A stretch of 23,992 bases of DNA, taken from DATKEG01 sp035544515 (GTDB taxonomy: Bacteria > Acidobacteriota > Vicinamibacteria > Fen-336). This document shows, in pieces, positions 8,353 through 15,625 of the stretch. The first letter of the stretch is position 1, and every line of letters begins with the position of its first letter. A program made the translations under genes and the position numbers. The notes below the pieces were generated by a model. That model was given only the letters and a program-made list of their open reading frames with translations, did not search any database and had not been told where the DNA came from. The stretch covers positions 1-23,992 of the forward strand of contig DATKEG010000187.1 in NCBI GenBank assembly GCA_035544515.1. Direction: 5' to 3'.

Positions 8353-8651
8353 ACGAGCACGCCGTGGCGCAGGTGCAGGTCCACGGCGCGGGCCAGCACC
8401 ACCTTCTCGAGGTCGCGGCCCTTGCGCAGCAGGTCCTCCACCGAGTCGCGGTGCGACACGCGCGCCACGTCCTGCTCGATGATCGGCCCCTGGTCCAGCT
8501 CCCACTCCACCCGCTGCAGGAACACGCCCTGCTCGGTGTCCGTGTGCTGGTCCGCGGATACGATGTTGCCGCCGTGCCGGTAGACGAACTCGGCCACCGT
8601 GGCCACCAGCCCCTTCTGGTCGGCGCAGGAGAGGAGCAGGACGGCGCGCAC
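8322..8651 (-). pseudogene. purU: Internally deleted formyltetrahydrofolate deformylase (purU remnant)
   Basis: PurU hydrolyses 10-formyl-THF to formate and THF. It normally has about 280-290 residues: an N-terminal ACT domain and a formyl-transferase-like catalytic domain. Here the frame has only 109 residues. Residues 1-51 are a normal ACT start (LLSCADQKGLVATVAEFVYR, NIVSADQHTD). From residue 52 the sequence jumps straight to the family's C-terminus (LDQGPIIEQDVARVSH, GRDLEKVVLARAV, VYGNKTVVFD). About 170 residues are missing, including the segment with the catalytic Asn-His-Asp. The frame is kept across the join at about 8493-8501. I chose GTG 8651 because upstream codons overlap the previous gene and look like noise. 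It cannot be an active deformylase, though a lone ACT-like domain might fold. Confidence 0.85.
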
Positions 8652-8667
8652 GCGTGGAGTATAGCGT

Positions 8668-9411
8668 TCAGGAGACGTCGAGGTCCGCGAGCACCGGCAG
8701 GTGGTCCGAGGCCCTGGGCGCGGCGGGATGGCCGTCCACCACCTCGCAGGACCGCAGACGGGAGGCCCAGGCCGCCGGCACGAACACGTAGTCGAGCCGC
8801 ACGTGGGGATCCGCCGCGAGAAAGGTGTGGCCCGGTTCGTCACGGTGGAGCGAACGGTACGCGTCGAGGTAGGCGCGGTCCAGCATGATCTTGATCGTCT
8901 GCCACCGGATCTGGCGGCCGGTGACCCACACCACCGCGCGCAGGCGCGGCGGCAGTTTGCCGAGGTCCAGCGTCGCGCCGGGCGCGAGCGTGTTGAAGTC
9001 GCCGGCGATGACGTGGAAGCCCTGCTGATGGCGCTCGATGCCCGCGAGCACGGCGCGCAGCTCCCGCACCCGGCGGCGCTCCGTCCAGTTGGAGTGCACC
9101 GCGGTCAGGTGGACGCCGAAGATGCGCAGGGAGCCTCCGGCGGGCACGATCTCCAGGAAGGCGCGGCGGCTCGAGGCGGGCCGGTGCCATTGGTGGTGCG
9201 CGATCTCCACCCGGCTCATGAAGCCGACCGAGTGGCCGGCATGCGAGGCCCAGGCGGTCATGCTCGTCTGGCCGGCCAGTTGCCGCACGACTTCCGGCCG
9301 GGTCGCCTCTTGCAGCACCACCACGTCGGGCGCGCAGGCGTTGACCACCGACGCCAGGGCGCCGACCCGTCCCACGCCGCCGTAGCGGATGTTGTAGGTG
9401 AGCAGACGCAA
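8668..9411 (-). CDS. Endonuclease/exonuclease/phosphatase family protein
   Basis: This is a 247-residue metal-dependent phosphoesterase of the EEP (DNase I-like) fold. All the family motifs are present in order: Asn7 in LLTYNIRYG, Glu35 in VVLQEAT, His101 in FGVHLTA, Asp138/Asn140 in AGDFNT, Asp207 in RLDYVFV, and Asp236-His237 in ASDHLPV. It should therefore be catalytically active. The substrate (DNA, phospholipid or another phosphodiester) cannot be told. There is no signal peptide, so it is probably cytoplasmic. The start is TTG 9411, because a stop codon in the same frame lies only 6 bases upstream. That stop is also the stop of the nucleotidyltransferase gene, so the two genes are probably translated from one mRNA. 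The purU remnant follows 16 bases on. Confidence 0.88.
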   Translation of the reverse strand: MRLLTYNIRYGGVGRVGALASVVNACAPDVVVLQEATRPEVVRQLAGQTSMTAWASHAGHSVGFMSRVEIAHHQWHRPASSRRAFLEIVPAGGSLRIFGVHLTAVHSNWTERRRVRELRAVLAGIERHQQGFHVIAGDFNTLAPGATLDLGKLPPRLRAVVWVTGRQIRWQTIKIMLDRAYLDAYRSLHRDEPGHTFLAADPHVRLDYVFVPAAWASRLRSCEVVDGHPAAPRASDHLPVLADLDVS

Positions 9412-9417
9412 TCGGAC

Positions 9418-9918
9418 TCAGGCGCTCTCGACCTTGCCGATCAGCGTCAGGTACGGCTGGCCCATCACGTGCTCGCGCAGGAACATCACCCAGTCGCGCG
9501 TGCCCTGGATGTTGACGGGCCTTCCCACCATCCGCATGAGCTGCCCGCGTAGCGGCAGCAGGGCGGGCGCGATGTCGGGATCCTTTTCGCTGAGCGGCTT
9601 GGAATGGATGCCGGGGATGTAGAACCCGCCGATCGCGCTGTAGCACACCAGGATCTCGCTGCCGACCAGCGTCAGGTCGAGGTCGCTGGTGCCGGGTCCG
9701 TCCGCGTCGAACGGCGCTCCGTCGTCGTGTCGGACGCCCGTGACCGCGCTGCCGCGCAGCACCGCGGCCGTGTGCGCGGGCACGGCCTGGTGGATGGCCG
9801 CGCAGAACTCCTCCAGCCGTCGAGGCTCGGCGCCGAACACGAGCTGGACGACGCGCGCTCGCATCTCGGCCTCGCTCAGGCCTGCTCGTACCGTCTCGTC
9901 GGCCGCGTGGTCGGCCAT
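9418..9918 (-). CDS. Nucleotidyltransferase-fold protein
   Basis: This is a 166-residue protein with the signature of the DNA polymerase beta-type nucleotidyltransferase superfamily: Gly56-Ser57 (LRGSAVTG) followed about 20 residues later by the acidic pair Asp79-x-Asp81 in TSDLDLTLVG. The first 50 residues are helical, and there is no signal peptide. I do not recognise a specific subfamily, so the nucleotide and the acceptor are unknown. ATG 9918 was chosen because a G-rich GGGGAGGG stretch lies just upstream and the codons before it read as noise. It is first in a probable three-gene unit with the EEP protein and the purU remnant. Confidence 0.75.
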   Translation of the reverse strand: MADHAADETVRAGLSEAEMRARVVQLVFGAEPRRLEEFCAAIHQAVPAHTAAVLRGSAVTGVRHDDGAPFDADGPGTSDLDLTLVGSEILVCYSAIGGFYIPGIHSKPLSEKDPDIAPALLPLRGQLMRMVGRPVNIQGTRDWVMFLREHVMGQPYLTLIGKVESA

Positions 9919-10004
9919 GCCGCCCTCCCCCCCGCTCCCTCCTCCTACTCTACCAACCGCGGCGCGAGCGGCGGTCGCCGCCTCCGCCCCGACCTTCACC
10001 TCCG

Positions 10005-11792
10005 TCAGCGAGGGGCGGGGCGTCCGCCGGCGACGGCGGGCACGGGCGTTCCCTCGCCCTGCCTGAGGGTGACGATGCGGTTGGCGGCGCCGCCGGGGAA
10101 GGTCTCGCGCGCTCCGCCCGGCCAGCGCACCTCGATGCGCTGGTACGCCCGGTCGCCGGCCAGGCCGAAGTGCAGGCGCGGGTCGTGTTGGGAAAGATAG
10201 CTCGCGCCCGTCTGCACTTCGCCCGAGAGCCGGCGGTCGCCGACGTGGACGTACGCGCGCGCGCCCACCGCGTCGCGGTTGCCCGCCGGGCCGCCCAGGC
10301 AGTGCACGAGCAGCCAGTTCTGGCGCGGGCCGTGGTTCTTCAGGAGGCTCGGCCGCGCGCCCATGTTGCTGATCACGACCTCGAGGCTGCCGTCGTTGTC
10401 GAGGTCGCCCACCGCGGACCCGCGTGACGACCACCTCTCGGCCAGGGCGGGCCCCGCGCTCTCCGAGATGTCCTTGAACTGGCCCCCGCCCACGTTCCAG
10501 AAGAGGAGCCGCGGCTGGCGATAGTCCACCTCGGGGAGCGCGTCGACCTCGGGGTAGACGTGGCCGTTGACCGTGAGCAGGTCCTTGCGGCCGTCGTGGT
10601 CCACGTCCACGAACTGCACTCCCCAGCCCACCTGGTCCATGGAGCCGCCCAGGCCGGCCCGGAAGACGCGGTCCTCGAACGTCCCGTCGCCGTGGTTGTG
10701 GTACAGGTTCGGGACGTCGTCGCTGAAGTTCGTCTTGGCGATGTCGAAATGGCCGTCCTCGTCGTAGTCGGCCACCGCCACGCCCATGCCGCCCTGCTCC
10801 TGGCCGTCCTCGTTCAGGGCGACGCCCGCGAGCAGCCCGTTCTCCGTGAAGGTCCCGTCCCCCTGGTTGTGGTAGAGCAGGCTGGGCGTCGAGTCGCAGG
10901 CCACGTACAGGTCGGGGTAGCCGTCGTCGTCGAAGTCGGAAGCGACGACGGTGAACGCATAGCAGCTCGTTGGCCGGCTGATCCCGCTCGCCTCCGAGAC
11001 GTCCACGAACCGGCCCTGCCCGTCGTTGCGGAAGAGCCGGTTGCGCGTGAAGGGCAGCCCGCGCGGGCCGCACATCACCGAGAGGCCCTTCCAGAGGCAG
11101 AAACCGCCGCTGCCCGGCTCGGGGACCTTCGCGCGCTCGAACTCGAGGTAGCCCGTCACCACGAGGTCCAGCCGACCGTCCAGGTCGTAGTCCACGAAGG
11201 AGCAGCCGGTGTCCCAGCGCACCGCCGGCCGCGCCAGCCCGGCCGCTTCCGTGACGTCCTTGAACGTGCCGTCTCCCTGGTTGCGGTAGAGGACGCTCTG
11301 GCCGTAATGCGTGACGAACAGGTCGCGGTGCCCGTCGTCGTCGTAGTCGCCCACGCACACCCCCTGGCCCCAGCCGGCGCGGGCGAGGCCGGCCTTCTCC
11401 GTGACGTCCTCGAAGCGGAGCTTCCCCAGGTTGCGGTAGAGGTGCGCGGTGGCGCGCGCGCGAGGGTCGTCGCCTTCGAGCGTGGTGCCGTTGGGCAGGA
11501 ACACGTCCATCAGGCCGTCGCCGTCGAAGTCGAAGATGGCGACGCCGCTGCCCGTCGTCTCCAGGATGTACTTCTTGCGGAGCTCGCCGCCCGACACGTG
11601 GAGCGCGGTCAGGCCCGCCTCCACCGCCAGGTCGCGGAAGTCCACCTGGATGGGCGGCAGCTTCGTCTCCACGGGCGTCACGCGCCGCGGCGCGCGCTTG
11701 CCCCCCATGCCCTGCGACCAGCCCACGGATGAAACGCAGAGACCGCTGAGGATTCCGCCGAGAACGCAGAGAACGGAAGCGAACGCTTTCAC
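10005..11792 (-). CDS. CRTAC1-like FG-GAP/VCBS repeat protein with ASPIC/UnbV domain
   Basis: This is a 595-residue secreted protein. After a signal peptide (about 1-27) come repeated calcium-binding-type FG-GAP/VCBS units with acidic loops: FDFDGDGLMDVF, GDYDDDGHRDLF, VDYDLDGRLDLV, SDFDDDGYPDLY, ADYDEDGHFDIA, VDVDHDGRKDLL and GDLDNDGSLEVV. These should form a beta-propeller. Residues about 505-570 match the ASPIC/UnbV domain (AVGARAYVHVGDRRLSGEV, SQHDPRLHFGL, IEVRWPGG). Such proteins are common in Acidobacteriota and Planctomycetes; their roles are mostly unknown. The GTG start and the signal-peptide codons lie inside an inverted repeat. It follows the GFO/IDH gene by 61 bases on the same strand. 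Confidence 0.9.
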   Translation of the reverse strand: MKAFASVLCVLGGILSGLCVSSVGWSQGMGGKRAPRRVTPVETKLPPIQVDFRDLAVEAGLTALHVSGGELRKKYILETTGSGVAIFDFDGDGLMDVFLPNGTTLEGDDPRARATAHLYRNLGKLRFEDVTEKAGLARAGWGQGVCVGDYDDDGHRDLFVTHYGQSVLYRNQGDGTFKDVTEAAGLARPAVRWDTGCSFVDYDLDGRLDLVVTGYLEFERAKVPEPGSGGFCLWKGLSVMCGPRGLPFTRNRLFRNDGQGRFVDVSEASGISRPTSCYAFTVVASDFDDDGYPDLYVACDSTPSLLYHNQGDGTFTENGLLAGVALNEDGQEQGGMGVAVADYDEDGHFDIAKTNFSDDVPNLYHNHGDGTFEDRVFRAGLGGSMDQVGWGVQFVDVDHDGRKDLLTVNGHVYPEVDALPEVDYRQPRLLFWNVGGGQFKDISESAGPALAERWSSRGSAVGDLDNDGSLEVVISNMGARPSLLKNHGPRQNWLLVHCLGGPAGNRDAVGARAYVHVGDRRLSGEVQTGASYLSQHDPRLHFGLAGDRAYQRIEVRWPGGARETFPGGAANRIVTLRQGEGTPVPAVAGGRPAPR

Positions 11793-11831
11793 GCCGCTGC
11801 GTCCTCTGCGCTCCTCGGCGATCTCTGCGTT
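11733..11831. repeat. CTCTGCG-type inverted repeat spanning a gene start
   Basis: The outer arms, 11733-11752 (AACGCAGAGACCGCTGAGGA) and 11812-11831, pair at 18 of 20 positions. Further CGCAGAG/CTCTGCG copies lie inside at 11765-11771 and 11804-11810. Short elements built from CTCTGCGT units are dispersed in intergenic regions of many GC-rich genomes (from general knowledge, not searched). Here the right part lies in the 61-base gap after the GFO/IDH gene, and the left part encodes about the first 20 residues of the CRTAC1-like protein. The RNA could fold into a large hairpin over the ribosome binding site. Confidence 0.65.
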
Positions 11832-11853
11832 GAAGAGCTCCGCGATCGTCCGC

Positions 11854-13179
11854 TCAGGCCGGCAGCAGCTCGGAGATCTCGACCGGCCGGCCCAGGTCGC
11901 CGCTCTTGAGCGCGGCGATGCCCGTGAGGCAGGACATCGCCCCCGCCCGCGAGTCGGGCAGGCGCAGGTGCGCGGGAACGGCCGGGTTGCGGAAGATCAG
12001 GTCGCGCAGCCGGTCGTCACCGCCGCCGTGCCCGCCCTCGCCCAGGTTGGGGATCTCGACCTTGACGCGCTCGCCGAAGTTCTTGATCAGGTGCATCTCG
12101 GTCTCTTCGCCGGGATCCCAGGGCTGCCGCTCGTAGTCGCGCACCTCGAGCCGGCCCTTGGTGCCGTTGAAGGCCAGCCGGTAGCCTTCGATGGGCATGA
12201 ACGTGTTGAGCGAGTAGGTCATGTGGACGCCGTTCGCGTAGCGCACCACGGCGTTCATGGTGTCCGGGATGTTCACGTCCTCGCGGAACACGCACCCGTC
12301 GCGGTGGTAGCCGTCCGCCTTCTCGGGCCCCACGTAGAGGTCCACCAGCCGAGGGCTCTGGGTGATGTCCCAGTAGAACGGGCACTTCGCCTGGTGAGGG
12401 CAGGGCCGGCAGTGCGTGTGGCGGAACGGGCCCTTGCGGCCGTAGTTGTTGAGGGACTGGACGGCGGACACCACCTCCGGCTCCGCGTCCAGCCACCAGT
12501 TGATCAGGTCGAAGTGGTGCGTGGCCTTGTGCACCCAGAGCGAGCCGCCCTTCTCGCGCAGGCGGTGCCAGCGGCGGAAGTAGTCGGCCCCGTGGCTGGT
12601 GTCGAGGTACCAGGAGAAGTCGACGGAGGAGACCTGGCCGATCTCGCCCGCGAGGAGCAGCTCCTTGATCTTCTGGTGCTTGGGCGCGTAGCGGTAGTTG
12701 AAGGTCACGATGACCCGGCGGCCGGTGCGCTTCTCCGCGTCGAGCACCCGGCGCAGCTGGGCGTCGTCGATGACCATCGGCTTCTCGGTGATGACGTCGA
12801 TCCCGCGCTCGAGCGCCTGCACGATGCAGTCCGCGTGCGTGGTGTCCACCGTGGTGACGATCAGCGCGTCCGGCTTGGTCTGCGAGAGCATCGCGTCCAG
12901 GCTGGTGAACGTCGGGCAATCGGCGCCGATGATGCGCTTGCCCACCGCGAGGCGCAGCGGGTTGACGTCGCACAGGCCGACGAACTCCACCACGTCCGCG
13001 TACTTCTGCCTCAGGTCGCGTCCCCACATGGCCACGCCGCGCACGCCGGTGCCCACCAGCGCATAGCGGCGGCGTCCGCCCGGAGCGGCGGCCCACCCGG
13101 CGGCCGGGATCAGGGAAGCCGCCGCGGCCGCGCCGGCCGCGGCCATGAACTCGCGCCGGTTGGGGAAATCCGTGCTCAT
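11854..13179 (-). CDS. Tat-exported GFO/IDH/MocA family oxidoreductase
   Basis: This is a 441-residue member of the Gfo/Idh/MocA NAD(P)-dependent sugar or polyol oxidoreductases. A twin-arginine signal (NRREFMAAAG, Arg8-Arg9) precedes an Ala-rich core to about residue 32, so it probably acts in the periplasm with a tightly bound cofactor. The Rossmann motif is VGTGVRG (42-48), the EKP motif is at 132-134, and WVHKATHHFDLINWW (215-229) holds the likely catalytic Asp/His. A Cys cluster, Cys257-x2-Cys260-x5-Cys266, with another Cys in HRDGCVF (about 297), suggests a metal site. The ATG has AGGAG 8 bases upstream. The stop of the MFS remnant overlaps this start (ATGA), so translation may be coupled. 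It is probably part of the GntR-led operon. Confidence 0.9.
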   Translation of the reverse strand: MSTDFPNRREFMAAAGAAAAASLIPAAGWAAAPGGRRRYALVGTGVRGVAMWGRDLRQKYADVVEFVGLCDVNPLRLAVGKRIIGADCPTFTSLDAMLSQTKPDALIVTTVDTTHADCIVQALERGIDVITEKPMVIDDAQLRRVLDAEKRTGRRVIVTFNYRYAPKHQKIKELLLAGEIGQVSSVDFSWYLDTSHGADYFRRWHRLREKGGSLWVHKATHHFDLINWWLDAEPEVVSAVQSLNNYGRKGPFRHTHCRPCPHQAKCPFYWDITQSPRLVDLYVGPEKADGYHRDGCVFREDVNIPDTMNAVVRYANGVHMTYSLNTFMPIEGYRLAFNGTKGRLEVRDYERQPWDPGEETEMHLIKNFGERVKVEIPNLGEGGHGGGDDRLRDLIFRNPAVPAHLRLPDSRAGAMSCLTGIAALKSGDLGRPVEISELLPA

Positions 13180-13370
13180 GGTCGTGCTCCTGAGAGAAGC
13201 GACAAGGATATCAGCGCGCGCCCTCGGCCGGCAGCGGAGGGGCGGCCCAGGTCGCGCACCATGAAGTCGTAGAAGAACGGCAGCCCGTAGAGGGCGAACC
13301 CGACGATGGAGAAGAGCGCCAGGAACGCCGTCACCAGCGCCAGCAGCGCGCCGCCGCGCAGCTCGTTCAT
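13176..13370 (-). pseudogene. Truncated MFS transporter remnant
   Basis: The frame gives 64 residues. Residues 1-42 read as a normal start of a major facilitator transporter: one transmembrane helix (ALLALVTAFLALFSIVGFAL) and YGLPFFYDFMVRDLG, a typical first periplasmic loop. The rest (RPSAAGRGRALISL...) does not look like MFS sequence. In another frame the same DNA reads WAAPPLPAEGAR and stops at 13211, which looks like a natural C-terminus. A large internal deletion joined near 13244-13250 would explain both. The gene's ATG overlaps the OYE stop (ATGA), as expected for an operon member that once supplied the permease. No function is likely to remain, although a single-helix peptide could still be made. 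Confidence 0.7.
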
Positions 13371-14791
13371 GCTCGCAGGCCCTCCTTGACGCGCTTGAGC
13401 GGCTCGGCGTCCGCGTGCGCGGCGTAGAACGGGTCGAGGGGATAGCAGCCGGAGACGAGCCCGCTGCGCGGGGCCGTCGTGCAGTCGCTGAACGTGCGGC
13501 AGATGGACTTGCGCCGGAGGGGCCGCCCTTCGAGCACGTCCGCGGGCAGGTCGGGGTAGGCGAGCACCATGCGGCCCAGGCCGACGAAGTCCGCCCCGCC
13601 TTCGCGCAGCACGCGCTGGCCCACGTGGGGCAGCCACTCCTGCAAGTAGCTGTAGCCGGACCCCACCACGGCCAGCCGCGGAAACTCCTTCTTCAGGAGC
13701 GCCGTGGCCTGGACGTGCCTGGCCACGCCGCGCAGCGGGTCCTCGGGGGGCGTGTAGCCGTCGAGCGGAGGGAAGAGCGCCGGCCGCTGCACGTGGGGAT
13801 TGTAGTAGGGGCTGCCCGCGGTCAGGCAGACCCAGCGGATCTGGAGCGACTCGAGCAGGCGCAGCATCTCGCGCGCGTCGCCCAGCGCCGCCTCGAGGCC
13901 GTCGTCGAGGAGTCCGAAGGCGGAGCGGTAGCCGCTGGCCGGCTCGGGCTCCCCGACGCCGTCCGGCCCTTTCCGCCAGGGCACGGTATCGAAGCAGGAG
14001 AGCCGCACCATGATCCCGAGCCCGGGCGCCTCGGCGCGGAGTCCCGCGGCCACCTCGCGCAGGAACCGCGTGCGGTTCTCGAAGCTGCCGCCGTAGCGGC
14101 CGGCGCGATCGTGCGCGGAGAGCAGCTCGTGGCCGAGGTACCCGTGGCAGTGCTTGACGTCCACGAAGGGGAAGCCCGCCTCGAGAGCGAGGCGGCCCGC
14201 GTGCACGAACTCGGCCACCAGGCGGTCGAGATCCTCGTCCGAGAGCACGCGCACGCCGCCCGGGAAGCGCCGGTCGAGGATCGGGTGGTTGTAGGCGACG
14301 AGCGGCTCCGGCCGGTCGTGCGTGCGGGGCCGGGCGTAGCGGCCGGAGTGCGTGAGCTGCAGGCTGATCAGCAGGTCGCGGTCCGAACCGAAGCGCTCGA
14401 CGTGCGCGTCCACGAGGTCCTGCCGCAGGCGCGCGATCGCCCCCACGGTGCGCTCCGTCAGCACGAGCTGGTGGGGGTTGGCGCGCCCGTCCATGCGCAC
14501 CGCGACCGCCTCGCCGCCCCAGATCAGCTTGGCTCCGCTCTTTCCGAAGTTCTGCCAACGGCGGCGCGTGAGGTCGCTCGGTGCCCCTTCCGGCGTGCCG
14601 TCCCAGCCTTCCATGGGCAGGATGCAGAATCGGTTGCCGGCGTGGACGCCGTCCGCGGCGAACGCCTGGGCGAAAGGCGTGGACGAGGGCGGGTCGAGCG
14701 CGGCGTCGAACGGGAGCAGGATGCCGGCCGCCGCCAGGTGGGCGCGCAGGTCCTCCGGCGTGCGCAGCGTGGCGACTCTCGGCCAGCTCAC
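13367..14791 (-). CDS. Old Yellow Enzyme family NADH:flavin oxidoreductase
   Basis: This is a 474-residue FMN-dependent TIM-barrel oxidoreductase of the OYE/2,4-dienoyl-CoA reductase group. Motifs: SLQLTHSGRYA (143-153), DVKHCHGYLGHELLS (211-225) with the substrate-binding His214 and His216, and the FMN/phosphate region AGRYGGSFENRTRF (230-243). There is no C-terminal FAD/NAD domain, so it is the single-domain type. The C-terminal 50 residues carry three Cys in SICRTFSDCTTAPRSGLVSGC. The start is GTG 14791 with AGGGGA just upstream. It lies 25 bases after the GntR gene and overlaps the MFS remnant, so it is the core enzyme of the operon. Reduction of an activated alkene or a dehydrogenation is likely; the substrate is unknown. 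Confidence 0.88.
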   Translation of the reverse strand: MSWPRVATLRTPEDLRAHLAAAGILLPFDAALDPPSSTPFAQAFAADGVHAGNRFCILPMEGWDGTPEGAPSDLTRRRWQNFGKSGAKLIWGGEAVAVRMDGRANPHQLVLTERTVGAIARLRQDLVDAHVERFGSDRDLLISLQLTHSGRYARPRTHDRPEPLVAYNHPILDRRFPGGVRVLSDEDLDRLVAEFVHAGRLALEAGFPFVDVKHCHGYLGHELLSAHDRAGRYGGSFENRTRFLREVAAGLRAEAPGLGIMVRLSCFDTVPWRKGPDGVGEPEPASGYRSAFGLLDDGLEAALGDAREMLRLLESLQIRWVCLTAGSPYYNPHVQRPALFPPLDGYTPPEDPLRGVARHVQATALLKKEFPRLAVVGSGYSYLQEWLPHVGQRVLREGGADFVGLGRMVLAYPDLPADVLEGRPLRRKSICRTFSDCTTAPRSGLVSGCYPLDPFYAAHADAEPLKRVKEGLRA

Positions 14792-14816
14792 GCCGTCCCC
14801 TCGCGGCGCGGGGCGG

Positions 14817-15518
14817 TCAATGTCCCTCGTGCTCCCGCATGAACTTCGTGTAGTCCTGCAGCGCTCCGCGGTTGTGCCGGCGCACGATCTCCTCGAGGCG
14901 GGGCACGTCGCGCGCGACCAGCGACGCGAATATCTCGTGGTGCTCGCGCTGGGCCGTGTCCACCCGGCGCACGAGCACGCCCTCGAAGAAGTGGCGCCGG
15001 ATGCGGTCCCACTGCGAGAGCGCGCGCTCCGTCATGTCGCGCAGCAGGGGCATCTCCGTCATGGCGCTGATGGCCAGGTGGAAGCGCCGATTGAGCGCGC
15101 TCCACTCCGCGTAGGCCCCGGCGCGCACGGCCTGGTCCATGACCTGGAGCAGGTCCTCGAGCTCGGCGGTCCAGTCGGCGTCGACGCGGGCGGCCGCCTC
15201 CCGCGCGGCCACGATCTCCAGACCCTCCATCACGGTGAACACCTCGTGCACGGACTCGGGCACGATGGGCGCGACGGTGGCCCCCACGTGCGGCACGTTG
15301 ACGACCAGGCGCTCGGAGCTGAGCAGGTGCAGCGCCTCGCGGACGGGGATGGCGCTCACGTTGAGGCGGCGCGCCAGATCGTCGATGACCAGCCGCTGGC
15401 CGGGCGGGAGCTCGCACCGCATGATCGCGTCGCGAAGGCTGTGGTAGACGAGCTCCTGCTTCGTGGCGTAGGTCGGCGGGACTCCGGGCGTCGACGCGCC
15501 GGCGCGATCGGGAGGCAT
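14817..15518 (-). CDS. GntR-family regulator, FadR/FCD subfamily
   Basis: This is a 233-residue transcription factor. Residues about 19-85 form the GntR winged helix-turn-helix (LRDAIMRCELPPGQRLVIDD, VSAIPVREALHLLSSERLV). Residues about 92-218 form the helical FCD ligand domain. Its usual metal ligands can be seen as Asn143 and His147 (NRRFH), His193 (REHHEIF) and His215 (RRHN). FCD regulators usually sense small organic acids or sugar acids and repress a linked catabolic operon. It starts at ATG 15518 (minus), 13 bases from a palindrome overlapping its own promoter, which suggests autoregulation. It is first in the unit with the OYE, MFS remnant and GFO/IDH genes. Confidence 0.92.
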   Translation of the reverse strand: MPPDRAGASTPGVPPTYATKQELVYHSLRDAIMRCELPPGQRLVIDDLARRLNVSAIPVREALHLLSSERLVVNVPHVGATVAPIVPESVHEVFTVMEGLEIVAAREAAARVDADWTAELEDLLQVMDQAVRAGAYAEWSALNRRFHLAISAMTEMPLLRDMTERALSQWDRIRRHFFEGVLVRRVDTAQREHHEIFASLVARDVPRLEEIVRRHNRGALQDYTKFMREHEGH

Positions 15519-15530
15519 GAGGCGATAGGT

Positions 15531-15559
15531 CGTATATCATATATCGTCACCGCATCCAA
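15531..15559 (-). promoter_or_regulatory. Putative promoter of the GntR operon
   Basis: On the minus strand, TTGGAT (15559-15554) and TATACG (15536-15531) are separated by exactly 17 bases and resemble sigma70 -35 and -10 elements (4 of 6 each). The -10 overlaps the palindrome at 15533-15543. The predicted start point lies only a few bases before the GntR start codon, so the leader would be very short. Confidence 0.45.
15533..15543. promoter_or_regulatory. Palindromic candidate GntR operator
   Basis: TATATCATATA is a perfect odd-length palindrome (five bases, a central C, five bases) in otherwise GC-rich DNA. It lies between the divergent GntR and histidine kinase genes and overlaps the predicted GntR -10. 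It shares an exact 11-mer with the site upstream of the Oar-like receptor at 1425-1435. FadR-type GntR proteins bind short palindromes in their own promoters. That this protein binds here is inferred. Confidence 0.5.
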
Positions 15560-15625
15560 CTTTCTCGCGCGTCCTGGTGGTCGCCGCGACGTACTTGGGC
15601 TGAAACTTAAAAGGTACGGAGGCGC

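Noticed and set aside
5266..8505. 1079-codon minus-strand open frame opposite the TPR gene
   Set aside because: It is an antisense shadow of the repetitive GC-rich TPR gene. The sequence is low-complexity Arg/Gly/Ala/Leu and has no recognisable domain or start signal.
13205..13213. GGATATCAG upstream of the GFO/IDH gene as a third GntR site
   Set aside because: It shares only GATATC with the two palindromes and lacks the TATAT half, so it does not fit the motif.
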